Shown: positions 21,514-33,341 of the stretch, in pieces
Layout: the number at the start of each line of letters is the position of its first letter
How positions within the stretch are numbered: position 1 is the stretch's first letter
Source of the DNA: Sapria himalayana
Lineage: Eukaryota; Streptophyta; Magnoliopsida; Malpighiales; Rafflesiaceae
Assembly: GCA_029783825.1 (NCBI GenBank)
Contig: JAREIK010002272.1
Coordinates: 152,400 to 216,399 of the forward strand
Direction of reading: 5' to 3'
DNA length: 64,000 nt
The notes under the pieces: model-generated
Database searches by the model: none
What the model saw: only the letters and a program-made list of their open reading frames with translations
Told to the model about the DNA's origin: nothing
Position numbers and translations under genes: made by a program

Positions 21514-24500
21514 TCGTGTTGGGCCGACCCAGCATGGTTTTTTTCGGCTCAACCGTGCTACCGTGCCGGGCTAGGCTTGTCTACCTTAATTGTGCCATGC
21601 CTGACCCTGTATGGTTTATTCAAGCAAGGATCAATATGGCTCGGTTGGCTTGACCGGTTTTAGGTCGTGCCTAGTCAGGCCTGTATGAGGTTGTTTAAAA
21701 AAGTTAAATTTTTTTTTTATTTTTTGTTTACAATATTTATATAATTAAAAAATATAAATTAGATTATATTTAAAAATATTTAAATTGTAAAATTGTAAAT
21801 ATTTGAATAGTAATAAAGTTTATTTTTTATGTTATTTGTTTTAATTATGTTTTAATTAGATTATAATTTATTTGAATTATATTTTAGAATTTTTAATGAA
21901 ATTATTAAAAATAAAAATAAAATAAACACAAAATTTATTTAACAAAAATAACAAAGTCACACTCAAAGCCAAGTCCCAAATGGCCAATCTAAACCAAATA
22001 CAATGTAATTAAAAATAAGTATAAAACATCTAAATCAAAATCAAGCATAACTCATAAGGAAAAGCATAACCTGTAACAAAAGTATAGCTGTTAGCATGTC
22101 GCAATACGGAAATCATCAACCGTCAAGCATCAAGTAGCAACCTCATAAATCATCCATTCTCGTATCATTATCATCCTTGACCTTGATATCAATATCACTA
22201 TCACATGGATCATCATCAGCAATCAACTCCCCCACATTCATTGTAGTCCCACTCCTAGTCCTAGCATGATCGTCGATGCTAAACATCGAATCCTCTCAAT
22301 CCTTCATGCATACTAAAGCCTCAAATATATCTTGACATAATCTCCATCTCCTATCCAAAATCACATTCACCACAATATAAAAACTAGGCTCTATGCTATC
22401 CTCGACACTGTAGGAGTCAATAGATCCCAGTGCTATCTTAGATAACACGGGAAAGGTAGACTCATATGATTTCCACCACTATAATATATTAGGATTTTTA
22501 GTATCAAAATGTGATAGGATTGAGCAGTAATTGATATCTAAGTGGCGAGACAGCTCGCTCCTATTCAACGGTCCACCCTGTCATTTCCCCCTAGCTAACT
22601 AAATGGAAAAATCATCATCTCCGAATATGGTATCAATGTTCATACTCATAACCTTACTACTACTATCACCATATGTAGTATCATAGTATGCGAAAAGGTT
22701 AGTCAACTTCTTGTGAATGAACCTTTCAGGCAAGTCTTCTAGGTTCATGCACGAGGAAATGTAAGTCAAAATATTATCTACCTTTTCCACCTTAACCCTA
22801 AGGTCCATGCATGTAGTGAGATAATAAAGAGATGGAATGGTAGACCAGTACTTTAAATACTTGGTTTCCATCTCTATAACCATATGGCTAAGTTTCGGAT
22901 CGGCTTTATACTTCCTAAACATGCTACTAATGTTGCATATGCACCTGAGTACACTACAAGTTGTGGGAGTATAAACCAACGAACACATATTCATGTCATA
23001 AAAAATCTTTAGGAATTTCATAAATTAAATTCCTAAAATCCAGTTAGTGTCGTCAATAAAAAGTTCATCACTCTTACTATTAACGTCGTATGATATCACG
23101 TATTTGTATCCAACACATGACACCAACCTTAGGTACGTATAATTCAAACAATATCTCACATCTGATTGGAATTTATTCTTCTTAAGATTCACAGACAAAC
23201 AGAGACTACCGACCTCCAATTATTTGCGAGGTGTGCAAATATATTTTAGTGAGTTACATATGTTTTCCAAAGCGAGGAAACACACCTTCATCCCCACATG
23301 TAGAATCATGTTAACCACGTGTGACGTGACACATGCATCAGATGTAGAAAATCTCTTTTAATGGTGTGTTTCTTATATTCCTAACAAACATGTTAATTGC
23401 TACTCAATTATTAGATATATTGTCGATTGTGATACTAAAAATGTTATTTTGAATTTTATATTCTCTAAATATTTTTATCATACACTCAAAAATGGCAGAC
23501 CCATCATGAGGATGGAGAATCTCGGAGAATCTTAAATTTATTTATTCACAGGCCATTTAGAATATACATAGTGGGCGGTTAGATATGCATAAGATGCATC
23601 ATCGTGACTAGTCCAGATATCAACGTCACGGACATCACTCTATTACATACCATAAATTCATTAATATCTCGTTATGGCATATGAAGGGGGTAAACTTTGA
23701 GACTCAACTAGATATAGTCTCAAAAAATGCAGAGCTAAGTTAGGTTTGCCTAGGATCTAATGTACTATGTGTTTTGATGCATAATTCGGCATGCCTTTTA
23801 AGATGTCCAATCCCAAACGCACTCTTACAAGTTAAAATTTTTTACAATATTAGTACAATGCCATTTCTTCTTCCTCACCCCTAATATTTTTTTATTTTAT
23901 TATATTAAAATGAGTCCAAAATATAGAATTCCTCCTTATTTTTTGTTTTTTAGATATTTGGGCTGAGATGCCCCGAGAAACCAAAGTTTCAGCAGCATTG
24001 GACTTTTGAGTAAGATTTTTATTTTCTAAATTTAAATTTATTTTATTAGTATTTATATTTGTCATTTTTTGGTTTTTTTAGACAAGAGGATAGATTAAAT
24101 AGTAGAGAGAGAAAAAAAATAGAAATACTCATAAAGTAGTGTAAAGGAAAAAGCACGTGCACCAAAAATCTAACTTCTAAAGACCAATGCAAATACCAAC
24201 TAAAGACGAGCCTAAGTTGTGAGTCCTAAAAAGCCGAGCCGAAATCCTGAGAGATAGAATTTTAGGAGAGAAGTTTGAAAGAGAGAGAATGTGAGATTTT
24301 ATATTTTTGAAAAACATAAAAATTAGAGAGGGGTGGGTGGCTTTTATAGAAAAAAATTTAGAACTTTTTTTAAAGTATTTTTTTTGAATTTTTAATAATT
24401 TTTTGGGGCAGAATCATATGGGTCGTCAGATTCTGCCCCATAGCCATTGGAGGCAGAATCCTACAGCTAAATTTCAAATAATTTTTTTAAAATATTTGAA

Positions 24501-24782
24501 CTGTCAGCCTGTAAGCCCTTAATAGGCCTTTGGGGTTGAGGTTGGTTCAGATTTGGGCCCACCCAGTTTCCAGATCAGTCAGCTGAGACTCAGCCCGACG
24601 GGTAGTACGGTATTGGTACCTCGGCTCCTACCGAGGTACAGAGCCAACTAGGTGATGGTACCATGTAGGGCCAGGTACAGCATGAGGTCCGGTTGGACTC
24701 GACATGACATGGCATGTGCACGAGAAATTCCAGTGTCGTTTCTAGCTAAGCATGGAAGGAATCAGCCCATTTGACGCTCCTA
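21497..24782 (-). mobile_element. hAT-family element, 3286 bases, with 8-base target duplication
   Basis: The terminal repeats are TAGAAGTGTCAAACGGG (21497-21513) and, in reverse from 24782, TAGGAGCGTCAAATGGG, which agree at 14 of 17 positions. The flanks are ATCTAAAG (21489-21496) and ATCCAAAG (24783-24790), an 8-base duplication with one mismatch, as expected for hAT. GC-rich subterminal blocks occur inside each end. A decayed hAT transposase lies on the minus strand. It inserted in the 3' subterminal region of CACTA-C and is therefore younger than that element. Confidence 0.92.
22143..23850 (-). pseudogene. hAT transposase (BED finger, RNase H-like fold, dimerisation domain), decayed
   Basis: From 23.85 kb leftwards, TCKSAFGIGHLKRHAELC resembles a BED zinc finger. 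NIFSITIDNISNN (about 23.42-23.45 kb) matches the ITLDNASNN catalytic-domain motif. CMCHV near 23.3 kb corresponds to the RCxCHILNL step. The open block 22599-23021 holds FLKIFYDMNMCSLVYTPT and LKYWSTIPSLYYLTTCMD, typical of plant hAT-like proteins. WWKSYESTFPVLSKIA (about 22.4-22.5 kb) is the dimerisation-domain signature. A C-terminal acidic tail ends at TGA (22143-22145). Stops occur within several blocks. The catalytic protein is therefore inactive here, and mobility would need a helper. Confidence 0.82.
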
Positions 24783-25180
24783 ATCCAAAGTGCTTGTTGC
24801 AAAAATTAAAGAGTAAATATTTTCCCTATCAAAATTATCAAGAGAAAATTCCTTAGCTAAATTATCGAGGGAAAAATCTCTAGCTAAATTAGCGAGAAAA
24901 AAAATCTCTAGCTATTTTCATTCCAAAATTATTTTCACATTTTTAATTTTTCACATAAAATTTAATTACATATTTTTATAAAAACATGAACTATAAACCA
25001 TTGTTTATAATTAACAAAAATAAAATCAATTAATAAAATATTTTTATATAATTTGTTACATAGTTAAAATAGGAACCTAACAAAATTTGATTACATCTTA
25101 TTCTTCATCAATGTATCTAATGACAGTGCATAAAGTATAATTTATTTGTGAAATTTGCGTTGCTTTCTCGCCCCCACCTC
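24783..25180 (-). repeat. 3' subterminal region of CACTA-C, right of the hAT
   Basis: It continues the CCTTAGCTAAATTA and TCTCTAGCTAAATTAGCGAG motifs of the CACTA end interrupted by the hAT. At 25.1 kb comes the conserved ATCAATGTATCTAATGACAG block seen in CACTA-1 and CACTA-B. Confidence 0.7.
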
Positions 25181-25195
25181 CTCAATATCTACTTA

Positions 25196-25393
25196 CTACT
25201 CTAGCACCAGAGGATGTCCATCCATGGCCATCACCATTGCATCCTTTAGTTCTAGTCTATATTTCCTCTCCACCTCCAACTCCTTCTTCCTTTTATTTTC
25301 CAATGCTCTTTTTGTATCTAGTTGCTCTTCCAACAACACTTTTTTAACCTTGTGATCAGTTGCATGTATGTATAATTGTGCATGTATGTGCAT
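25196..25393 (-). CDS. Short coiled-coil reading frame in CACTA-C 3' region, unidentified
   Basis: Sixty-five residues on the minus strand, rich in Lys, Glu and Leu (KKVLLEEQLDTKRALENKRK and ELEVERKYRLELKDAM). They would form a coiled coil and end in a stop at 25196. It occupies the position where the C-terminal coiled coil of the element's co-transposase would be expected, but its sequence is unlike the other Ptta tails in the window. It may be a last exon from a different CACTA subfamily or a captured fragment. I do not recognise the family. Confidence 0.35.
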   Translation of the reverse strand: MHIHAQLYIHATDHKVKKVLLEEQLDTKRALENKRKKELEVERKYRLELKDAMVMAMDGHPLVLE

Positions 25394-25834
25394 TTGTGTG
25401 TGTGTGTAAACACAGCCAAATGTACTTTCATACTAATACACATACCATCAAAGTCAACAGAAGGAAATAATCAAGGGCTTAAAAACACACATATAGCTCT
25501 CTCAGGCACGGTCAGCATCTTCTAGTTCTTTGTCCTTTGGTACTTCACGCAGATATAGAACATTGTTACACCTGCACATGGAGCATAACATACTAGATTT
25601 TACAAACCAATAAAGAACACAACACAATGTCACTGATAAATAGATAGACTTGTGCATGCAACCCTAACTGTCATTTGCAAGAAATTTCATACAACGAGAT
25701 AATCATGAGCTTATTTTTAAAATACCGAATTTAGATTTTCCCAAGATTTCCAGTGAACTATCCATCAACATATTCTTCTGTGTTGCTCAGCTTCACGTAT
25801 CAGTCCATGGTTAATTATAAGAAAGTTAAAAAGG
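25394..25834. other. Unassigned stretch within CACTA-C
   Basis: A mixed-composition non-coding sequence. It contains CACTTGATTTCC-poor, plant-intron-like DNA and a short (TG)n near 25.4 kb. No domain or repeat is recognised. Confidence 0.3.
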
Positions 25835-27731
25835 AGTTTTGTATGGAAATAATACATTTTAAATAAAAATTCCAAAATATGATGCTTATTTGAAAAATAT
25901 TACCAAACTAGTGCATCTGGAAATAGCATGGCAAAGGGCATCATTGTTAACGATAGTCATTGCCACGTTATTAAATTTTAAAAATCAAGATCTTCATCAA
26001 TGTCTTCCTCGCTTGATGATGACAGATTCGGGCTTGAATTCGGGTTTGACACAAGATTCGGTTTGGATTCGTTTCTACTTTCAATATTGTATCTTGGCCA
26101 TATAGATTTCTAAGTGAGCATCAAAGTTAAGTTGGTGGTTGATCAAGAGATGATGCAAAAACTGAAGATGAAAAAGATGAATTTAACTTGATGGTTTTCT
26201 ATGGATTGAATGGAGAAGCCACTTGTGGCAAGAATCTCTTGATTTGTTGAAGTTGACTGGTTCACTCTAAATCATGATTATAAAAAAACAAATCATTTAA
26301 TTGAAAGAAAAATATATAGATACATTAGAGTATGACAAGGCCATATTTCATATTTAATAAAACAAATAGGCACCTTATCATTTCCCCTCTTTTTATCTTT
26401 ATACTGCTAGAGCCACGACAATAAACGGGAGCAAGCATAACCTACAGAAATGAACTCATGGTTTCGAACATGAGTTTCTTTGTCGAGGTTAATGGAGCAA
26501 TTGGGGCTAGACATTGTGCTTTTTGTAAGTAATCCAGATTTAATATTTTGCCAGCCAGAGCCACTCTCACATGTAGATGTTTTGCTCCTACACCCATTTT
26601 TCTTCTTTTTAAAACTTCATCAAATGCACGACTAGTGAAATATGAAGTGTTTATGCACGCTTATATATAATAGTTGACATGACTGGTACATATGATTACT
26701 GTGTGGGTGTATGTGTTTGTGCGTGCCTTTGTGGGTGTGTAGTTGAGTCATTGATGGGTAGCATATGTGACTGATATATCGCACTAGAGAAATTGAGAGA
26801 AAAAAGTAAAAAAAAAGAATCATTTTTCCAGTTTAGATTGAGGCTAAGATTCAATCTTTAGTAACCGGATGAAGTTCCCAAATAATCTCTAGAGAGGGAA
26901 AGCTTACTTTACACTTGATGTAAGTTTGGAATGTGGGGATTCCCATGAGCCATACTCTTCCATCCTTGCCGCCTATTCCATAGATCACCACATATCATAG
27001 ACCCATTTAAGATCACCACATATAAAACAACACCTCTACTTGAATAACCATCTATGATGCACTTAAGCTCCATAAATTTATGGTCAACATCTACTTTTGA
27101 ATGTTTCCTTAAAGAGAATAGAGGAAATGTTACTAATTAAACCCATTTCCATTTTCTTCCTCACTCCTCTTACTACACTCTCTATGCTTGCCATACACTC
27201 TCCCTTAATCATGATGTTTCTTTTTCTTCATCTCCATCACTTGTAAAGCCCTCATCACATCTTTAGCCTTTGTCAGTTTTTCTAATGGCGAACTTAAGTT
27301 CTTCCCCAATGATTCAAATTGACCGAAAGAAAGAAATGAAGGAGGAGAAGAGTTGGCTGTGGTAAAAGGTTTTATGGATTCTTATGAATTCCCAGGAACT
27401 GGAGTGATATTTGTAGCGGCAGCCATGGTGGTGGATGTACTTCTGGAACAAATATCCATGGATACGGCTTGTTAAACCTTGTTTTTCACTAAGTTGGATT
27501 CCACACTCTCCCATTATTCCCAATGCCTGCATTTTAAAATTTTTAAAATTTAATAGCCGACATTCACAACACCACCTTTAATTTTTAAAATTCAATAGGG
27601 TGGCAATGATCGTCATTTACAATGACACAAATCGCAACGTTGTTTCCAGACATATTAGTTTGGTAATATTTTTAAAACTAGCATTATATTTTAGATTTTT
27701 TATTTAAAATGTATTATTTCCATACAAAACT
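25835..27731. repeat. Inverted-repeat structure: two 151-base arms, 1897 bases in total
   Basis: Arm 1 (25835-25985) starts AGTTTTGTATGGAAATAATA. Arm 2 (27581-27731) is its reverse complement, ending TATTATTTCCATACAAAACT. Similarity runs through the full 151 bases, at about three quarters identity by eye, and both arms share the blocks ATTACCAAACTA and ATTTAAAATGTATTATTTCC. Similarity stops sharply at the outer edge. I could not find a clean target duplication. A foldback or Mutator-like DNA transposon is the simplest explanation; an inverted local duplication is the alternative. Confidence 0.65.
25986..27580 (-). other. Interior of the inverted-repeat structure, possible exon fragments
   Basis: On the minus strand, short open stretches resemble exon pieces: KLTKAKDVMRALQVMEMKKK (about 27.2-27.3 kb), TMSSPNCSINLDKETHVRNH (about 26.45-26.52 kb), and an acidic end SSSSEEDIDEDLDF with a stop just before arm 1. 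They could be parts of one spliced gene ending at about 25.98 kb, either an element's own gene or a captured host fragment. I recognise no domain. Confidence 0.3.
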
Positions 27732-29170
27732 TATTAGAAAGTGCCAATCAAAATGGAAATGAAAGTTGAATCACAACATGCTGCATGGTATTGAATTTTT
27801 GCACACTAGTAGGTTCATATAGGAAATCCACCGAAGCAATGAAACCTAAAAGAAACCATAGAAACAAATGAGAAAAAAATGCAATTCACAAGAAAAGAAC
27901 ACAAGGTTGCTCACCTTTGTATTCCATTCCCCACTTGAGTTTTACAATGACCGTCTTCCCAGTCAAGTTGTTAAGAAAATGCTTGGGATTAACGGGAATG
28001 GTCTGCAATATTCAGTAATAAAAAAATTAATGAACTATGGTAAATTGCACGTATGCATCAAATATTTATCTATATTTACTTAAAATGCATAGGCATGTAT
28101 TTATTCAATATACATGCATACATCATGAATATAGAATAACTATATGTGTCCAAACACACACACGCGTGCATGCACACATGCACACACTATTTTCCTATCT
28201 TTTTATATTTCTTTATCTTGTCCATATATTACACCTTTCTAGTTGAACTGAACTATTGATGCATGAAAATGATCATTACCAAAAATGAATTTTTTTTTCT
28301 AATCTACATATCCCACGTGATCTAAAATTTATTATTATATTTTTTGCTTGAGAAAATTGTAAGAAAACTTTTTTTATGAAAAAGAAATGAACATTTGAAA
28401 GAATATTTGATTGTTGTAAGTATGAATAGTTAATCTTGCTTTGATGCACGAGAAATTAAAAGCTAGTTATAATATCATTCTTGAAAGAAAAAAATCTATG
28501 AATATCTCGTGCACACAAAAAATTGTATCAAACAAGAAAACTTGATTACTACTTCATAGAAATTTTCTTTTAACCTCTCATTATCATCTTCAATGAAATC
28601 TTATCTCAATACTATTTTGAACAAACATTACTCTAACCATAAGAACATGAGTTCAATCAACAAGAATACCAAATATACTTCTTTAGGATGCTTGTCAAAT
28701 CGCCTATCATTATGTTCAAGTAGATGTCTTACCTGCACTCCATTTCCATTATAATAGCCCATCCAGCTTCTCTGCACAACTTCACAGTTTCAATGCATTC
28801 AATTTGTCACGATATAATCTGGTTCACCTTGATAAGAAGGGTCTACACCCTATCCAAGCAACCAAATCAAATTAAAAACAAAAAAAAAACAAAAACTTTC
28901 ATAGCTCAATGCTATGCCAAGCCTGTTATGAACTCATTGAGAAATCAACATCTTGCCTCTTGCTTGTTTTTGAGGTCGCAGAGCATCTGATCCGGCTCAT
29001 AAAATTCAGATTCAGCAACATCCACCCCTATGGGTCGCATATGGCTTTGATGAAGTTGTAATCGAGGCTTAAACCTTGCGAGCAATGATTTCAATAACAC
29101 ACTGTGGGAGTGCGATGGTTTTGATAACATACAGTGAGCATGCAAAGATTTGCATGGAAAACAATGCATG
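27732..29170. other. Unassigned AT-rich stretch within CACTA-C
   Basis: About 1.4 kb with no convincing gene. It has a run of CACACACGCGTGCATGCACA-like alternating sequence near 28.16 kb. Short frames at 28.72-28.99 and 28.95-29.17 kb do not match any family I know. Confidence 0.3.
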
Positions 29171-29270
29171 GATAATCATGGTAGCTAGTGCATAGTGGAT
29201 GCACTCCTTCTAGGGGTTTACAGCTCTTTCCAACACACACCCCCCTAGAGTTTATCTTTCCCTAGGGTCA

Positions 29271-29600
29271 CTTTTGATACCATGTAAAACATTAAATCAC
29301 AAACCATAAAATAAATATAATACACTTGCTGAATAACCTCATACAAACAATGCCCTTATATAACATGTTATTTTTATTAGGGCAACTCACAAGATGAATA
29401 ATCTCTATTACACTCTCAAAGTGTACCTCTGTGTGCTAGGCATGCCTCAATGTGTAAGACATGCTAATTCTTCCTCCAAAAAGCTATCAATAGAACAACA
29501 TATCAATTGATAAAGTAGCGAACATGGCACCTAGCAAAACATAAGCAATAACACAAACATCGTGCTCATGAATAAGATAGTTATATATAGTATATATGTA
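29271..29600 (-). mobile_element. LTR-like fragment with primer-binding-site-like motif
   Basis: On the minus strand, TGGTATCAAAAG (29282 down to 29271) resembles the TGGTATCAGAG primer-binding site for initiator tRNA-Met, found just inside the 5' LTR of many plant retrotransposons. It directly follows a sequence ending TTTTACA, as an LTR ending in CA would. Upstream on that strand is TTATATAAGGGCATTG, a plausible TATA box. I cannot place the LTR start with certainty (29.5-29.6 kb) and see no second LTR or gag/pol, so at most this is a solo or miniature LTR remnant. Confidence 0.4.
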
Positions 29601-29700
29601 CATATAATATTATAGTGTATATGTACATATACTAAGTATATATGTACATATATACTGTAGTATATATACATATACACTGCAATATATATGGATGTCTTAT
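29580..29700. repeat. TATATGTACATATA repeat tract in CACTA-C
   Basis: A short tract of the same palindromic words as 14.88-15.6 kb, at the same place relative to the downstream Ptta-like gene. Confidence 0.75.
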
Positions 29701-29719
29701 ATAGATATAGAACAGCGGG

Positions 29720-31323
29720 TATAGATATAGATATAGAATAGCAGGTAAATTTTTATCCCATTTATATTTCACAAAGAAGAAACAAAACATCCCTATCAAC
29801 ATTAATAAGGATTGCAAATATTATTTAAATTTTTGAAAATATATCTAAAAACTTTTAGTGGAAAACTTGCAATACAAGCGACGATCTAGGCTTGGCACAT
29901 CAAATTCGCACATTGCCTCCCCGCAACCAGAACTCTTCTGCTCCCAAGGCCTATAATGGGGTAGCTCTACCCTACCACCCACTACGGCACCATGCTCCCA
30001 TGTGGTTTTTTTTAGAATGGGTCGTTCCTTCTCCGTGTGCTTGCACCAATGATTTTGATTTCTTAGCTTCGTTGTATTAGTCCATCAACCCGGTAGCTTC
30101 TGCTGGCATAAGGTTCCTCACTTGGTTCAAAGTAAGGGTCGTCACTTCATTGCATGCATCAACGTAACTACAGAACAATTCAATATGCACTCCATAAAAA
30201 CAATATGCACTCCATAAAAACAATATGCACTCGATAAAAACAATATGCACTCCATAAAAGCAATAGACATGCAAAGAAAATAAGAGGAACAAAACATCAA
30301 AAATTAGATGTTTTGTCTTCCAAATATAAAAAAAAAGAAAATGGCTACAAAATTTGCAAACTTCATATAGCAAGGCATATTGACTCACCTTCCTCCCAGC
30401 TATTCTCACTCCTCTTCTTTTCATGCTCATCGGCAGGGGATACATCGATGTGCTAGTTGTGTAGCATGTGGATTTGCACCCACCACAACTCCATTGATAG
30501 CCATTGTTCCTCGTGTTCAGCTCGTTGTCATCCTTGACACTACGAACATGCAAGAGGGGGAGAACAAGCCGAATGAACACATTTAATTGAATTTCATTAG
30601 CAATCATTATGAAAATTAACAATTCAATAGTTTAATTCCACCAATGAACAATAAAAAGTACTCATAGATCTAAATAGTGCCAATGCAATATCTGCATGAA
30701 ATAAGAGTGTCGAGAACAAACCTATGTCTACACGGGACTAAAATTTTTGTGTTCATTCACAACTTTAGAAGCTAACATACTATTCCTATCACCATGAGGA
30801 CAAGCCTAGCCTTTTATATACCTATAATAGGCTAAAACTCTACCAAAAATATTTAGGTACACACAAACATATTCATAGATATATAAAAATAGTAATTATG
30901 GACATAAAAAAACATGAAGAGTTGATAGTCATAAAACTTCAACAAATATCTAAAAGATGGCTAGAAATGATGTTTAGAGAGAGAGAGTGCAAAAATAAAA
31001 TGTTTCAGTAATATTAAAGATAATAGAAGCTTAGCCTTCTTTGATCATGCTGAGATCGGTAAAGATGAGACCCATCCATAGGAAGGATAGTGGCAATGTC
31101 TAAAAAATTTGAATCAGAATTTGTTATGCCTCTCACATCAAATGTCCTACAAAGATTCATGATTAGGTTAATCGGCAAAGCAAAGAACAAAACCAAAATA
31201 AAGAAAAATGATACCACCAAAAAAAATCTAATCTTGTTTAGCTATGCATAGACAAAAATCAAAAATAATTCAGAAATAATTCTGAGTACAAAATTATCCT
31301 CATTATTAGTCGGTGCATTTATG
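29720..31323 (-). other. 3' non-coding region of the CACTA-C Ptta-like gene
   Basis: It is homologous to 15.6-16.65 kb in CACTA-B. It includes an extra segment (about 30.34-30.57 kb) that on the minus strand reads NELNTRNNGYQWSCGGCKS and MSMKRRGVRIAGRK, followed by GTGAGT, a good splice donor. This may be an exon fragment missing from copy B. A 181-residue frame (30077-30622) runs across it and through a 20-base repeat, so its length is not evidence of a gene. Confidence 0.45.
30181..30260. repeat. Four 20-base tandem units
   Basis: The unit CAATATGCACTCCATAAAAA occurs four times with two single-base changes. The homologous place in CACTA-B (about 15.99-16.03 kb) has only two imperfect units. 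Confidence 0.95.
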
Positions 31324-32035
31324 CTAGCCTCTCCTACCTAGTTTGTAGTTGGATCTTAAAATGTTATATGTCTCATCAATTCCACTAATTGTGACTCCAT
31401 ATAGTACATCTGCAGTTGTATTAAATTCTTAATTTCTTTCATCTTATCATTCATTTTTTTTTCATCTCATCATTCATTTCTTTAATTTCTTGCATTTCTT
31501 CCTTCAAATGAGATATCTGGTCATCCTTCCCTTTCATTTTGGTCTCCATAATTTCAAAACTTTTATTTGGTTCTTTTACTTATTGTTCGACCACCTCATC
31601 CACCATTCTTGTGATAGATAAATTAGAAGCATGACTACTATAATAAAATGCTAGTCCCTTCAAGCCGATGTTGAACACTCACTACTTCTTATGACCTTCT
31701 ATTGTCTTTAAATATATAGGATCATAGTCAATTGGTTGAAGATCCATAGAACCCTCAACTTGTTGAGAAGCCAATGTCGCACATTCCTCCATGAATTCTT
31801 GTGATAAAATAGAGAAAAATACTATTCTAGATATACATAAAGTAAATTTAATGTTTTGTATTCTAAACAACTTTCAAAATTTACTCTAGCATCATAAAAT
31901 TTTATTAATATAATAGATTCTTACAGTAATCATCTAAGACTTTTTGTCAACAAACTGATAATCCTCTTTCTTTACATGCAACTTTATGAAAATCTCATAA
32001 AAATTCGAATTACAACACAAATCTCTAGCATATAG
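31324..32035 (-). pseudogene. Ptta/En/Spm-like transposase C-terminal exons of CACTA-C
   Basis: On the minus strand, a small exon at about 31.94-32.03 kb is the GSRSxFYEIF segment. The main exon, from a TATATCTAG acceptor near 31.83 kb, reads SRIVFFSILSQEFMEECATL and QPIDYDPIYLKTIEGHKK, then a stop. The coiled-coil tail continues with frame breaks to the conserved TAG at 31324-31326. Upstream exons are missing: homology to the other copies ends near 32.25 kb. A deletion derivative. Confidence 0.75.
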
Positions 32036-32249
32036 TATGTATTTATTAAGTTAAAAAATAACAAATGTTAAAAAATTTTAACAAAATTATTAAAACCATG
32101 CACAGATTTGATTTATTTAGACTATTAGGATAACCACTAAATATATAAATGTTTTAAATTTTAAAAGTGTACCTAATTTTGAGCATGCTCAATGCTCGCC
32201 TTTGACCCTCTAGTGTGGCAAGACATTTCTGTACTTAGTCCTACTGATC

Positions 32250-33341
32250 TTTAGAGATAAAAACATGGTTTTGGCTCTAAAGATTAGCTCATTTTGGGGG
32301 TACTTTAGAGATAAAATTAACTCAATTATATAGTTCTTATAAATTTCAATAGGGGCGAATATCTCTATATTTATCTTTAAATATCAATTTATTTTAATTT
32401 TAAAAATTATAAAAAATTAATGCTTTTTTTTATAATTTAAAATTTTCAAATTTTTTAGTAATTATTTTTTAAAAAAATTCCTTTAGGCATGAAACAATTT
32501 TTTATAGTTAAAATTATATTAATATTTACTAGTTTTTTCGTTAATTATTATATTTTAATATACAATGAATTATTTAATCTTTTTATTAGAAGAAATTTTA
32601 ATATATGTTTATTTATTTTTTAAAATATCTTTAAAAATTTAAAAAAGTATAGAATTAATAATTTAATGTTATTGTAATCTTTATTAATAGTTATTGTAGC
32701 CATTATTAAAAGTTATTGTAGTCTTTATTAATATTAAATTTTTTGTATATATATATTTTTTAAATTATTTGTTTATAATAACCTATTTTTATAAATATAA
32801 GAGTAGAATGTGTATTTCAAGGATCGCTCATTAATAGACCATTGAATACATAGCTTTAATATACAAAATTAAATAAAATATTAAAATAAATAACATATAA
32901 AAAAATTAAATCATTAAATAGTGATGAAAATTATCCTCAGCACAAATAGTTAGGGCAAAATCCCTAACTAAATGGATATATTTTGTGAAAAATAAAATTT
33001 AAGAAATAATCACTTGCAATAAAATATAAAAAAGTAAAAAAAAATCCATATAATTATTTAATGATGGATTTTGTCTTGATCTAATTAGCTAGTAATATAC
33101 CATCACTAAATCCATCACTAAATTCCCTGCTTTTTTTGTGTAGAAATCTACGAAAATATTAGCAACAAAATATTTTCAATCGAACATTTACATCACTAAT
33201 TCGTCACTAATGTATTGCAAAATTTTAATTTAATGTAAAATCAAAAATTCTTTGTTATTCCCTAGCTAATCCCTCACTAATTAGGTTGGGATTTTAGCCG
33301 TAGTAAAATTTCCCTAGCTAAATCGATATTTTATTGTAGTA
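32250..33341 (-). other. 5' terminal region of CACTA-C
   Basis: It is homologous to the right end of CACTA-D (about 46.34-46.89 kb), sharing CAAGGATC(G/A)CTCAT(T/C)(A/T)ATAGACCAT and the subterminal TCCCTAACTAAAT, GATGG.TTTTGTCT and TCCCTAGCTAAAT blocks. As the Ptta-like gene is on the minus strand, this is the promoter side. The inner 400 bases are AT-rich and featureless. An AGAGATAAAA word occurs twice near 32.25-32.31 kb at the deletion junction. Confidence 0.65.

Larger units (their letters stand above)
21384..33341 (-). mobile_element. CACTA-C: CACTA element with nested insertions, about 12 kb
   Basis: The left tip is CACTAAAAGAAAAATCAC at 21384. The right end is GATATTTTATTGTAGTA at 33341, the reverse of a CACTACAATAAAATATC-type tip with its first base changed. 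The flanking triplets are GAT and CAT. Subterminal CCCTAGCTAAAT-type motifs are present at both ends. The Ptta-like relic is on the minus strand, so the right end is 5'. TNP2 is absent: the sequence jumps near 32.25 kb from the Ptta-like gene to the 5' terminal region. It contains a hAT (21497-24782), an inverted-repeat structure (25835-27731) and an LTR-like fragment (about 29.27-29.6 kb). Confidence 0.75.

Noticed and set aside
30181..30260. Direct repeats considered as a CRISPR array
   Set aside because: The 20-base units are contiguous with no spacers and lie in a plant transposon.
30077..30622. 181-residue minus-strand frame in CACTA-C
   Set aside because: It spans non-coding sequence and a 20-base tandem repeat, and the homologous region in CACTA-B does not keep the frame. 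Only a possible short exon piece inside it was noted.
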